This document shows, piece by piece, positions 44,692-57,300 of a stretch of DNA of 64,000 nucleotides. The stretch lies in contig JASANC010001905.1 of assembly GCA_030248135.1 (NCBI GenBank), positions 1 through 64,000 of the forward strand, written 5' to 3'. This DNA comes from Theristus sp. LFF4_11. Lineage: Eukaryota; Nematoda; Chromadorea; Monhysterida; Xyalidae. The notes under the pieces were generated by a model. That model made no database searches. It saw only the letters and a list, made by a program, of their open reading frames with translations, and was not told the origin of the DNA. Both the position numbers and the translations under genes were made by a program. Each line of letters starts with the position of its first letter. Position 1 is the first letter of the stretch.

Positions 44692-47600
44692 TTAACAAAT
44701 TAAGTGACTCGGGGTTTTCGGTCTCTTCAGTTTCTGGTCTCGGTTCACGCCTTGCTGACGGCGATTACGCCTATGGCATCGAAATGCCAGTACCGTCACC
44801 AACATCAGAACACAGCAGGATACCAGGACGCCAAGGAACACGCCAAGAAAGCCTATATTAACAAAAAAACAAAAAAAAATTGAAAATTGAAATAACTACA
44901 CCAGCCACTGATTGGTGATCACGAAGAGTGCCCCAATAAACGCACCCAAAGCGTTCCAATTCGGCAGTTTCAACGTTGATTGCGAAGCATTGCAGACCAT
45001 GCGATCATGATACGTGTAAAGCAGGTCAAGTAGGGCACCGTTAGTCCAGCCGAATCCAAGTTGGCCTTTACCCGTTGACGTTTCGACATCCAGCTGAATG
45101 TGTTCTTTGTTGTTTAATTTTTGATTTCGCATTTTTATACCGACTCATCTATACGTCTATGGACGAAAACCCCAGAATGGTACAGAGTCAGACCTTTTCA
45201 AATAAGCATCCTTCCGGATCTGGACAATTCGAATGACCCTTTGACGCCACGAACGCTTTGTAGTTGCCTTCGATGTAATTGCGCGCCAATTTGAACGCCC
45301 ATTCCTATAAAACGAAATGAAATAAATATGTACTCGTGGCGTCTCGTACACTATTCCCGTTCAAGCTGTGCGGCTTTTCCCAGCGCATACGTGCGTGCGT
45401 GTGCCTGCAAACTATAGATGGTATGAATAATTTATTCGTGAAACTCTGAGTTTGAATAATGATTGACGAATGAATAATGCAGTGCAAACTGTTTCTATAT
45501 TCAATCGCAGTCAACAACATGCGCGCGCACACCTGCAGCAACGGATCGTTCGCCTTGCGCAGTGCCTCGACGAGCATGTGATTGTGCGGTGCCCAAGCGT
45601 TCGCGAAGTCCCACTGCTCACCGCTGCGAATCATCGACGACGGAACGCCGCTTGCGTATCGCAACGCGCCGGAGGACTGGAAAAGCAATTAAACGGTGAA
45701 CAAAAAATATATTCAACGTTATAGAGTTTAGGCAATACACGAACATTGATGAACTGGAACACGCGCCCGGCAGTCAAAGTGTCCAATTTATCGTAGCAGT
45801 CTGCGTACATCGGTGCCGCCATGGACGCGTAGAAATCGGTGTTGTGCGTATTGGTGGCAACGTTGTAGTCGAGCCAGGCGCCGGCTGATTCGTTGTAGAA
45901 CACTCGATCGAATGTGCGCGCGAAGTCGTCGCGCATTTTTCGATATTCCGCAGCCGTTTTCGGGTCACCTGCAATTATACTGCAACGAATGAGACAAGAA
46001 ATCGTTGATCTGGAATGAAGTTTATATTGCTGTTCGTGTCCCTCGGTCTCACATAACTGAAACTCTCGTTTTCAATTATCAATGAATGACTGACAGTAAA
46101 AACGAATCAAATATTGCGGCATTTCGTTTCTGTGCTTTTTTACTTTATTTCTGTGCGATAAGGCCAAACGACCAAAGACCATAAAATCGAAAGTTTCAAA
46201 AAACAATGCCAAAACTGACCAGTCAACGTGAAGAAGAACTTTAATAAATCCATGTTGTAGCAGAGCAACGCGTTCAAATCGACCGGGACAACGTTGACAG
46301 TGTCCGTTTTGTCCCGGTCGCGTTTGTTCGTTATCCAGCGGCTGCTGAAATCCATGCCACTTTCAGCTGCGCTCGCAATGTTCTGCCACAGAGCGCGTTT
46401 TTCGTCTGAAACACGGGACATGAACTGCTTGCAGTGATGAAATTCAACTCAAAATCATAATTTTATTTAGACATTGGATTGAAGACGCGTTTTTCAAATG
46501 ACTCGGCAGACTTGGAGCACATTCATGGAGCATAAACCGTTAGCGTCACTTCACGCGACGGCGCTTCCCTTCCCAAGCTTGCTTTTTTGAAGAAAAGTTT
46601 GATGAAAATTAACTGAAAAACTCTGATAATTTCGTGTCCATCTTTCAGCATAGATCGGCTGGGCTCTGTTCGTTGTTTCAAAGTTTTGTATCCACAAATG
46701 TTTCGTCAATTTGCATCCGGAGAAGTACCACAGTGGAATGAAGCACGGCAACATTACACACTGCACCAAAAACAACACCAAACTGATTGGCAGTGATCGC
46801 GCAGTGTGCAGATCTTCCTTGTACGCCTCCGGTCGTGGCACATTTGTTGGCGTTCGAAACTGATACACCGTGGCCGTTTGTCCATCGGGCGCCGTGATCG
46901 CCAGTTGGCGATGTTGTCGCCAAAATTGAAACTCTTTGACGAGCGTCGGTAGTAGCTCGCGTACGAAATCAAGGTCGTCGGTCGCCTGGTAGTAGACGTG
47001 GACCATGGCGGTCAGAAACGGCGGCTGCGACCGTCTACTGTAGTAGACACGACCGCCATTCGGCATGAGACCGAACCTGAAGTGTGCGGTCTATCTACCA
47101 TTTCACAATTTCTAACAGCGAGACAGTGAATTATTGCTCAAACAGAGAGAGAGAGACGATACACAGTCGAACACAGCTCGATACGGCGGAGTCACATAAA
47201 CTTGTGTTCGTTGTATCTTTCAACCGCCTCTCTTATTCCTATAGACCGTACCGTACACATCAGTACTACCTTTCGACCATGACGGCCAAGTTGCGAATCT
47301 GATTTCGCGCCGTCTCATACATGGACGAGACGAGAAGTCCCTTGATGATCCAAAACGAGTCCCAATAATAGAACTCGGTGTAGCGTTGTCCGGGCGCGAT
47401 GTATTTGTGCGGCACGTACAGCATCGAGTGGCGGTCCGGATGTGATTCGACCGCCTTTGACACCTGAAAACTAGCCAAGGTGAGTGCATGTGTGCTTTAT
47501 GGTGATCACATGAATGCCCAGTCTTCCAACTGAAACCTTCAGAATCTTTAAAACGATACTAATATCAAAATTTTCAGGTTCTGCGACTCAGTTGGTTTGC

Positions 47601-48748
47601 AGACGTGAAAGGAAACCAGTTTCAATCTTTATGTAGCAATTCAAAATTGCCTAAGTGACTCGGATCACTTTGCCAATTTTGAATTCCCGCGTCATGCGCG
47701 AAAGTGTTTGCCAATCTAATGTGCGCATTGAGTCTCGGGATCAAAACAAAAGAGCATAAACAATGGTGAACCTTTTTGCAAAGCGTCGGCCACAGTCGAT
47801 TGATGTGCATCGCGAACGCGCGACAGTTTTCATCGCGGATCGATTGAATTTTCGGTGGACTCGCTTGCCAGTCGTCCGGAACGCAGCGCTCGAGATCGGT
47901 GGCCGCTCGGAGGAAGTTGCGATCGAGAAACGCTTTGAACGCGGCTCGATCGATTTGCGATACGTTCAGAGACGGTGGGAACTCGGCGTCGAACGCATGC
48001 ACTACGGTGGCTGTGTGAGGAAATCTACGGTCATTGGTCGGTCAAAATATCGTTTATCGAATAATGGATTACACGACGCGGCTGCAGCACAAGCACATGC
48101 AATAACACTGGAGTGTTTGAAATCGATGAGTGTCCTGATTGGTCATGCAAGGCTAACGTTAGGAAACTTATTTATAAACGATACAGTACCCCTATGTACA
48201 TTCGGCGGCCGGTTGTACCGACGTGTAGAATTTTACTCGTCAGAAACTTTACCAATTTGTGACTCACACGAGTCGAAATTCAACTGCTGATCAACGAACT
48301 CCTTCGAGTCACTGCCGAACTCATTCGGATAATGCTGTTTGAAGTAGGCAACCGTTTGCAGCAGGCGACCGTCACAGAAGATTTCACTGAAAATAGAGCA
48401 TGAATATTTTGTTCACAGTGTTCACAGAACCAGCGGATCCGAACCAACCGAAGGATTTTTTTGAAATGTTTCAAGCTTTTTGCGCACAATGAATGAAAAC
48501 GTTGGAATTGGAACACCAACTTTTGATGGAAAGTTCTCAGAGCTGTTTTTTGCTCATCTCTGCAGAACTGCAACAAAATCTCGGAACGAATACTCAAGTA
48601 TTACACCTTGAAACAGTAGATCTGAACAAACGGTGACTTTCGAATCACCTGACCTATCGCACATGTTGACCACTGTTGTTTCGTACGATCCACCGGAGAA
48701 AGCAAATGCCGCGAACATTGACAAATGAACAGCAAAGTTGAACGCCAT
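44692..48748 (-). CDS. Trehalase, GH37, membrane-anchored (637 aa, complete)
   Basis: Hydrolyses trehalose to two glucose, probably at the cell surface. Eleven phase-consistent minus-strand exons: 48748-48654, 48386-48268, 48010-47772, 47463-47270, 47076-46784, 46405-46220, 45968-45745, 45676-45533, 45304-45194, 45093-44946 and 44852-44692 (stop TAA). In order: signal peptide (MAFNFAVHLSMFAAFAFSGG), CDSEIFCDGRLLQTV, signature 1 (PGQRYTEFYYWDSF), PNGGRVYY, the acid-containing ESGMDFSSRW, signature 2 (QWDFANAWAP), then GFGWTNG. The last exon adds a helix (GVFLGVLVSCCVLMLVTVLA) and a basic cytoplasmic tail. The donor of exon 5 (ATCA|GTTTGG) is weak, but phase and length fit. Before GFGWTNG the usual glycine-rich GGGGEY-type stretch is missing, which may affect activity. 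If intron 10 is retained, the protein ends instead in a hydrophobic tail (stop at 44896). Confidence 0.93.
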
Positions 48749-51302
48749 GATGACATGAGAGAAGCGACAACGGACAACAGGTATCTAGCTATGTAGATCT
48801 GTACCTTTCAACCGTTTGAATTGAAATTTCGTCATGTATGTAATACATTACACCACTGCACAAAGTGACTGGCTTTTCCAAATCGGACAAAGACTTTATT
48901 TATTGTGGCTCCTGGTCGCGAAATCGGAAATGAGGCTCTTTAAAAGCGGCTTGATTTCGACCGACTTTCACAGTGGTTCGGCGCGGTGGTGAATCGGCTT
49001 CGTGATTGATCAATGTTTCAGTTTCCGTTTTGAATTTTTCGTTCTTCACCGCGCTTCCATGCATGCCCCGTTTGCCTATTTGTTTTTCTTTTTATTGCAT
49101 CTTCTTTTATCTCGCTTAAAAACGCTGATAATAACCCGATAACAGGAAAAACGAAATAAAAACCTGAACAAAGTGTCAAGGTCTTCTGAAAAAAGAAAAT
49201 AATTTGCGAGAAAATGGATAAAAATGACAAAAACAAGATTGATGAAAAAGCAGAATAACGAAAAATACAAATGGCACAAACTGACTTTGCAGCGTTTGTG
49301 CACCTGTCTTTTTATGTACAGGAAGGCTAAAAAACGCATGCCCAGTGAAACATTGTGTTTGAAAGCCACCAGATTGATTGACACGGCTACGGAATGCACA
49401 TACAGACCAAAGTGTACAGTGCTGCACACCACAAATGTGGAAGAATGTTGCACACATTTTGGCGCCATCGTATGAGACCCAGTTGTATGCAATGCACTGT
49501 ATTTGTTTGGTTGACTAATGAATGGAGTCAACATTATTGCGAATCGTTATTTGTGTGTGTGTGTGTGTTCGGCTTCGTCGGTGGTTGTGGTTAGAATTGT
49601 GAATACACAAAGATACTGATTCAAAAATATGAAAAGAAGCGAAAAGAAAACGAACGGAATTCTTCCAGGGTCTAAGATCGGGTGAGAATTAGCTGGGGAA
49701 ACCCTAATTCTCAATCTCCTATTTTTTCCTGGCAGGTTTCGGCGCTTCAATTCAAGATGCAATCCCGGTCTCCCTAACGCCACAAACGTTTATTAAAAAA
49801 GCGTGTGTGTTGGTGTTGTGACGTGAGTTGTATCATAGTTGGAAGACTGAATTAACACTGAACCTTTGGAGTTCATTGGTGCCAGTGTTGAAACGTGTGT
49901 ATTTTGTTGTTTTTATCAAGAAAAAAATGCAACTTTGAAAACCGTTCTAAACTCAGCGGTATATTGGTCAAACGGGTACGCAAACGGGCACTGTTTTAGT
50001 TTTTGTTGAAGTCAATTTGTCAACCACAATAATTTGTATCCTTTTTCTAATTTTATGCTGTGTTCCACAAACTGTGCACAACAGACTATCATCAAGCGCT
50101 TTTTCACCTCAAAGTGTTTTTTTAATCAAGTCAAACATACGATAACAAAACAAAACCTTCATAACAATGCAGAAAGGCAAATCCACAATGAAATGCAAAA
50201 AAATCCAAAATGGAAAAGTAAACAATTTAAAAAAAACATTTGTACAATCGCGTTTATTGGTCAGGTTTCATGTAAAAATTTTCCACCAACGAAAATCAAA
50301 AATTTCACTTCTTGTGATATGGGCCTTGACAGGACCCCGGTTTCAGCTTGCATTTCAAAGCGGACTGCAAGAAAAGCACGGTCATTTTCTGCAATATGGT
50401 AAGTTCGTTGTTTGTTTCGTAACTGTGTTGAAAGATTTGATTTTCGAGTTTCACAAGTTTCAACGCGACTTCGCACAAAGTGGCAGGACAATGGACAGCG
50501 GTATTGTTTTAGTCACACGAAAAACAAACTGAAAAACACAAATGTCCGGTGCCGTGTCCTGCCGCGTGTCCTGAGCCGTGTGTCGTATTTTGTTCCGGGA
50601 AAATTCATTTTACAGAATGCCAACTAACTAGCCGGAACAGAATACGACGCGGCACACAACATCCGGGACACAAGGTCGGACATTTTTTAGCATGTAACTG
50701 GTGAGTTCTCGAGGTTACTGCAGATAAGTGCGCTACTCATAGAAAAGAACCCGCTACCAAACAAAAAAAGAGAACACTGTTTAAAAAATCCTGGAAAAAT
50801 TGAACTTGGCAGGTTTGAAGCTCATCAAAATTAAGCGGAACACTAATTATAATTGGCGCAAAAATGATTATATTTGAAAGGGAGAGTCCATGCTGCGTGA
50901 GTCCCTGCACGAATAAACACTTGCCTGTTCGTATGCATGCAGGAAATAAAGACTGACATTTTCAAATAATCATATTTTAGCGCGGGATTATAATTGTGAC
51001 TAATTTTTGTGTTTGGTGGAGATTTGAAAAGATTACAAGAGTTTTGAGTGCAAGATTTTGTACAAAAAGTTTTGTGAACCGCACCAAAATAAACGTTATG
51101 AATTGGTGAAACCACGTCATGTTTTACGGGTCGTCCAAGGTTTGACAAAAAAACAGTTATCGATGCAAGATGTTCAAACACAAGACACACTGTCAAAAAG
51201 CGCCCTTATACCTATCTCAGAAAAACTTGCACAATTCGACAAAATCTTGCTTCTTCACATAAAACAAAACGAAAAATGCATCAGTTTCTCAGGCGACGCC
51301 CC
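48749..51302. other. Spacer between trehalase 5' end and ZP gene 3' end
   Basis: No exon recognised. It contains the trehalase promoter region (from 48749), an inverted-repeat element at 50539-50685 and a (TG)n run near 49552-49566. A 152-codon hydrophobic minus-strand frame at 49076-49534 looks like low-complexity chance. Confidence 0.4.
50539..50685. mobile_element. Palindromic MITE-like element, family H
   Basis: Ends AAATGTCCGGTGCCGTGTCC and GGACACAAGGTCGGACATTT are inverted partners. Inside, GTCGTATTTTGTTCCGG is mirrored by CCGGAACAGAATACGAC. This could fold into a nearly complete hairpin. Confidence 0.7.
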
Positions 51303-54300
51303 TCAAGTGTGCACACGCGGCAGGCTGCCCTGCCAGGCCATCCGTGGTGCGGTCATCTCTGAGATCGAGCGCATTGCGGTCGGCGCCCGCTGCTCGAACG
51401 GGTGCTCGTTGCGGTACACGCCCGTGCTTGCGGCCCACTCCAGCAGTGACCGCCCGTTGCCGAGGTAGCTGCCGCCGCTGGAGCGGTATTGCGGGCTGTG
51501 TAATGCGGGCAATAGGAAGGTTATGGGAACGGTTTTTTGAGAAACGGTAGTTCTTCCAGTTTCCGGCACGCCAAAACGAGCGCTAGTTCTTGTTTTTTGT
51601 TTTTAAATCGCCAGCTTGGACACTAGACAAACACGCAAGATACATTCGCACAACGTGCAAGTACATTGTATTGCGGTAAAGTTTTATATTCTAAGGAACC
51701 GTGCTCAGCACTCGTAAAAACGTAATGTTGCGCATGATCACGAACATCCCGTCTGTTTGCTTTATTGTTGTATTTGTGATCGTGCAACATGTGATAAGCC
51801 TGACTCTTTTCAAACCGGGGCCTACAAACATACGGCTCTCGTGGCCAGTGTTACACCGTTTTAGCCGGTGAGTCTGTTTTTTTACAGACTATTAAAGTGT
51901 TAAAAGCGGTTTTCAGACTAGCAGCTCCATAAATACAGCATGGCCGAATAAATGAGGCAGTCCATCAAGGCGGGATTAGTCGCTGACTAGGAGTTGTCTT
52001 TTTCAAAAATGCCAACATAATTTCCAATCATGTGTGCAAGGGAGAAAGAATGAACAGAATAATACGGATAATCCATTAGTTTAAAAAAACGCGTCAAATT
52101 TGGTATACAATTTGGTTTCTGAACTTCTTTTTCTTTCATTCAAAATTCGCGCGCTCCTTGCACCCTGAAAAAAGCTGCCATGTTTAATCGACTATACTGT
52201 ACATACCTGCACAACGTCTGCGATTCTAGCTCCTTCGTTTTCAGTCGTAGTTTCCGCGCGAGACAATAGCAGACGGCGGCGGAGGCGCATACAGCCAACG
52301 CGAGAACGGCCAACAGAATGTAGACCGTATTCAGAGGGGTCGACGCAACAGCAACCCCTCTGCAGCTCAACGGTGGCATGCCGCCGTGGTGGAAATGCTC
52401 CGGGTGGTCGTCGTAGCTGGCGGCAACTGGGAAAAAACGTTGGTGTGGGCTAGAAATTAGGTTTGAGGAAGTAACAATATGCACCGGACCGGCCTCGTTT
52501 TACATTGACTGGCGCATTTTGTGTTTCAAATCTAAAACTGCTGCACCATTGCAGAGAAACGAAAAATGTTGAGTCGCGACGGATAAGCTGCAGTATGTTA
52601 GTACCGTATTACCCCCAATAAACCCCCATGGGGGATTAATACGTCAGCGACTTTTAGGGGTGGGGGTTTATTGGTGGGGGGGGGGGGATTATTGGTGGGG
52701 GGGGGGGTTTATTATACAAAAATTTCTAGGGGTGGGGTTTTGTTGAAAAATGGCAAAAATACCTTGCATGGCAGGCAAGAAAGTTGCAGAAACTTCTACT
52801 TTTCACAGAGATTTCCTTTTGTAACAGCCTTTTGTAATGAAATTACCATTAACTCATCCATTTGGGGCCTTTGGTAGCACAATTTCACCAATGTCACTGC
52901 ATTCAGCCACTGAATTCGCTGGGTATGTGTTTCAAACAGGTTTCCAATTAACCCCCATGGGGGATTATTTGTGGGGGGGGGATTATTTGGAAACTGGTCG
53001 GGGGGGGTGGGGGTTTATTGGTGGGGGGGATTAATGGTGGGGGGGGGGGTTTAATGGGGGTAATACGGTATTATCTTTTCGTGCGAAGGAGGCCGAGTGA
53101 TGTTGAATGATGTGTGGAAAAGTCGCACAGGTGAAAAAATGTTTCGCGCCTGAACGTAATTAGAATATGAAATAAAATAAAATTATTTAGTGAGAAAAAA
53201 TTCCAACTGTTTTTTCTCAATTTCTTGCACAAATCTGCCGTCAGAATACGTTAAGTTGTGCTGATTTTAAATTGCCGCGCAGCCATGAAACATTTTCTCT
53301 ATCTGTGCGTGCTAACGCATATTGGGTCACGTTTAATAAGAAAGATAATATTTTTAAAACCTGTCACTTTTTCGAAGACTGCGAAACTTTAAAAATTACA
53401 GCAAAAATAACGAATGCTTCGGGCTTCGCAATCACACACTAGTAATTGCGGCTGCAAATATTTTCTTGCAACTCCGTTTGTTCTTCTTTCACGTGTCGTG
53501 CTCTCTATTCTTTGAAAAAAGTGACAGGTTTAAACAATCACACCGTAATATTAAATTGATTTTGTGTCTTCCAATCTTTATTGTCTTTCAACCAAGGCTC
53601 ATTAAGTCCTTCAAAACAAACAAATGAAACTTTTTTTATAAAATTTCCTCTCTCGCGCTTACTCTCCGCCGTCTCCTCCCCATCCAACACGGTCAACGCA
53701 TTACTGATGGCCACCTCGGACGGCTGCGCCCTGCCACTGTTCACGTCGCGACGAATCCGCTGACGGACGCGGAATCGCTCCAGACTGCCTTGCGGCTCGA
53801 TGCTGGTGCTGAGGTTCAGCGAGACGGTGGAGGTGGCCGTGAGCTCACGCGTGAAACAGCTCTGCAATGCTTCATGGATGCCACTTCGGTGAAGGCGTGC
53901 ACGAATGAATTTGAGCAAACAAAAGATAAGTTGAAATTAAAAACGAAAAAACAAAACTCTGATGTAGCGAGAAAGAAGTAAAATAAAATAAAATACTGGT
54001 GTATACAAATGTGGTTGGTATTCATGTTGCAAAACAAAATGTCTGCCAACGGTAAATTATTACCGAGGAAGTAGACAAATGTAAATTAGATGGCATCAAA
54101 ATAAAAAAGAAAGAAAGAAAAAGAAAAGGGCGTTCGTTTTGAATTTTTCGTTCAGTTTCTTGGTTCATTCATTTGTTCAATCAAGTTTTGAATTCGAATT
54201 TCGGTTTTAGTTTCGAAATTTGAACGGTGAACGGAACGAAACGACGACAAAATTCTTACATTCAGATTTTTGAGTTTCTGTTTTGTTTGGTTCACTTTTC

Positions 54301-57300
54301 AAATCAAGAATGGGACGATCAATTGCTTGAAGAATTGAATTGAACGGTTTGAAAACAGTGAGCAGATAGTGGCACGACGATGACGGCGACTGTTTTTATT
54401 GTTCCCGCGGTGCGGTCCCAGTTCCCAGACTCCCAGTCCCAGTGTGGCTGTGCTGTGGTTGTGATTGTGAGTATACAAACAACAAGGAGCGGCTGGGCTA
54501 GCTCGACGACGTGCATGCATCCGCCTGCAGTTCAATTGACCTTGACCAAAATATGATTTGAATAATAGGTGTCGGGTTGAGCAGTGACATGATTTTTGGA
54601 TCCTGCCAATTCGACACTTGTTTTTTCAATCATAAAAAATCAAACATAATTTGCTGAAGACTCACGCACATCCAACACAATTGATGCCGTCAAAAAACTG
54701 CTGCACCATCAAATAAAATCAATCAATCAATCAATCAACCACATTATTGAATTTGGATTGACATTCAACAATGGCTGTGTGCGCCTTTGCGTTTCATGGT
54801 GGCGAAGGTAAGCTGTGTTTCAGAATAGTGGTCAGTAGTGATGGAGCCGGATCCGGGATGGAGCTGGATCCGGTCCGGATTCCGGTTTTCGGCGCCTAAA
54901 ATTGAATCCGGTTTGGATTCCGGCATTTACTCTCAGAAAATGGGGAGTTTACTCCGGGATATTCTAAAAGTTAGACTTTGACAAATTCTGAGTAAATAAT
55001 CGAGATTGATGACGTGATTTTCCAAACAGACAGCTCGGTGTCAAAATTAGAAATATCAATAAGCTTCCGTTAAGGCCCATTCATGCACGCGCGCGCTAAC
55101 ATGAACGTGCGTGTGAATGTGCGTACGGCGCGCTGACGCGCGCTGTTTTTTGCTCTGTGAATGTGTAGCGAAGTGACGCGAGTCAGCGCGCGTCAACCTC
55201 CATGAATGGCGCTTTAAAGATGGACTTTGGGATCTAATAATCAACGGGTATTTGTTAAGGTCAAAACAACTCCTCACGTTTCGAAAACTACTCAATTTTA
55301 CAAAATTGACCATATGGCACAGGGACGGTCCAAAAAAGATTCAATTTTGTATCAATAACCAAACACTTAGTGATCATAGATCGCAGACCAATCCAGATGC
55401 AGATACCACCCAGACAAGAACCAGGTACACAGCGACTGTCGATTTCAACTGCACATGCACGCACTGTCGACAATCGGTAACTCTCAACTGCGACGCCGAA
55501 CGATGGGGGGGGCATAAGACCCTGTGTCTAAAGCTTCATTACTAAAGCGCACGCTTGTTACTTCATTAAGCTTCATTACTGATAGAGATAGATTCGAAAA
55601 AAATTTTTTTTGGGGGGGGCGTCCCCGTCCCGTCCCCTAGAACAACTATGCTGGCCGCCCACCACAAACTTCAGGTTCTTCATCTTGTTGAATTCCGCTC
55701 TGCGTTGACGACCGATCAACGAATTGAACAAAACTCAAGTTAAATTTGTTGAATGCTTGCTAATCGCATCAGATTTTGATGCCAATTAATTTATTTGCAA
55801 TTTTCCGTTGTTTCTAGAAGTTGGGACTGCCTCCGCCGACTGGGCTTCTGCTTCGACCGCTGATTGAATTTAGTGTGCCTGCTCTGACCGGACCTGGGTT
55901 GACCACCTGACCATGATCAACTATCGAGGGACCCTGACACCACTTCACACCTGGAAAACACCACTCTCCCTCATATTTTTTTCAGTCGATCCCTCCTCCA
56001 ATATCACCCAAAATCGAGCTAGACTACTGCTGACCACGTGTTGGGGTTGAGCGGATACACATGGACGGACAGCTGGAGCAAATTTTCTCTCTCAGATAGA
56101 TTCAAAGACAGAGCCCCCCCCAGAACAACTGTGGCCGTCCATAGTCCGCATTGCGGCCTCCGCAGGCCTCTGCTTCGACCGGCCTGCCGCCTGCTCCGAA
56201 ACTCGTTTGACGCCTGTTCTCTGAAACGCAGCTCACCTGCACCGCCATGGATGAACACGAAGCGAAGGACACATCCATTATCCACTGTTGAGTGTCGCTC
56301 CGAGTTCGGTGAGGTTCTCAGCAGTTGAGTTGAATTAAATTCAGAATCAGATCAGAATTACTGGGTTGAATCGCGGCGTATTTGCGTTAATTTAAGCAAG
56401 AATTTTCATGACTGAAAAAACGAGCGTCGAATTGGCAGGATCCAAAAATCATAAACTCGCTGCTCAATCCGACGCTCATTATCCAAATCATATTCAGTCA
56501 GTCCAATGAATACTGATGCAGCTTCAGCTGAGCTCGTCACTTTGAACTGGCTTTGAAAGTATGCCAAAGAAAGAACCGCCAAGAATCCAATCAACTGTAG
56601 CAATCTTCCAGAAATACTTTTTGATCCACCATGTTGGACACAGTTGTCGTCGTTCCATAATGCACTATATTTTTGCAAAACGTTTTCGAATTTGTTTTGT
56701 TATAGAAATCCTGAATCGTTAAATCATGGGAATCTGTCGTCGTCGTTGTTCTGTTCCGTTGCAATGCAATCCATACTATTTTTTAATATCGAACCGTTGT
56801 TATTCAACTTTTCAATCGAAAAAAAACTTTAAGAACCAAACCGACAGCTCAAAACAAAAGGTTGTTTTCTTTTTTCGTTTACTTTTGAAGCAACATCGAT
56901 CGCAATCCACCGGAAAACCAACTCTGCGGCAGCAAATCCCCTCCTTGCAAAAAAGTCCTAGTGTAAAAACATGTTCCCTGCATTGTCAAGGCGTGTTCAG
57001 TACGCTCCGCTCAATTTGCAACATGAGCAGTCACGTACAAATGTAGGTGTAATTAATAAATTGGATCAATAAAATTTAAAAAAAACAGCAGTTACTTTGC
57101 GACAGTCGTCAGGCTCCAGGCACACCTGCACGGTGCAGTGCGCGTACACCGTGGACTTGTTGCCGAAGCGAAACGTCTTGAACTGTGTGTAGTACATCTC
57201 CTCGCTCAGTTCACGCACCGGATCAATGATCTCACTGAGGCCGTTCACTGGACATCTAAACGAAAAAAGTAGATTAGCGTTAAAAAAGTTAGTTTAGCAT

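Noticed and set aside
49076..49534. 152-codon hydrophobic minus-strand frame
   Set aside because: Phe/Leu-rich composition follows from the A-rich plus strand. No signal peptide, domain or splice context was seen.
55820..56340. Possible retroelement or extra ZP exon in the GC-rich part of intron 6
   Set aside because: The minus-strand frame has no ZP or reverse-transcriptase motifs. Two partly similar blocks suggest an unclassified repeat, but the evidence is too thin.
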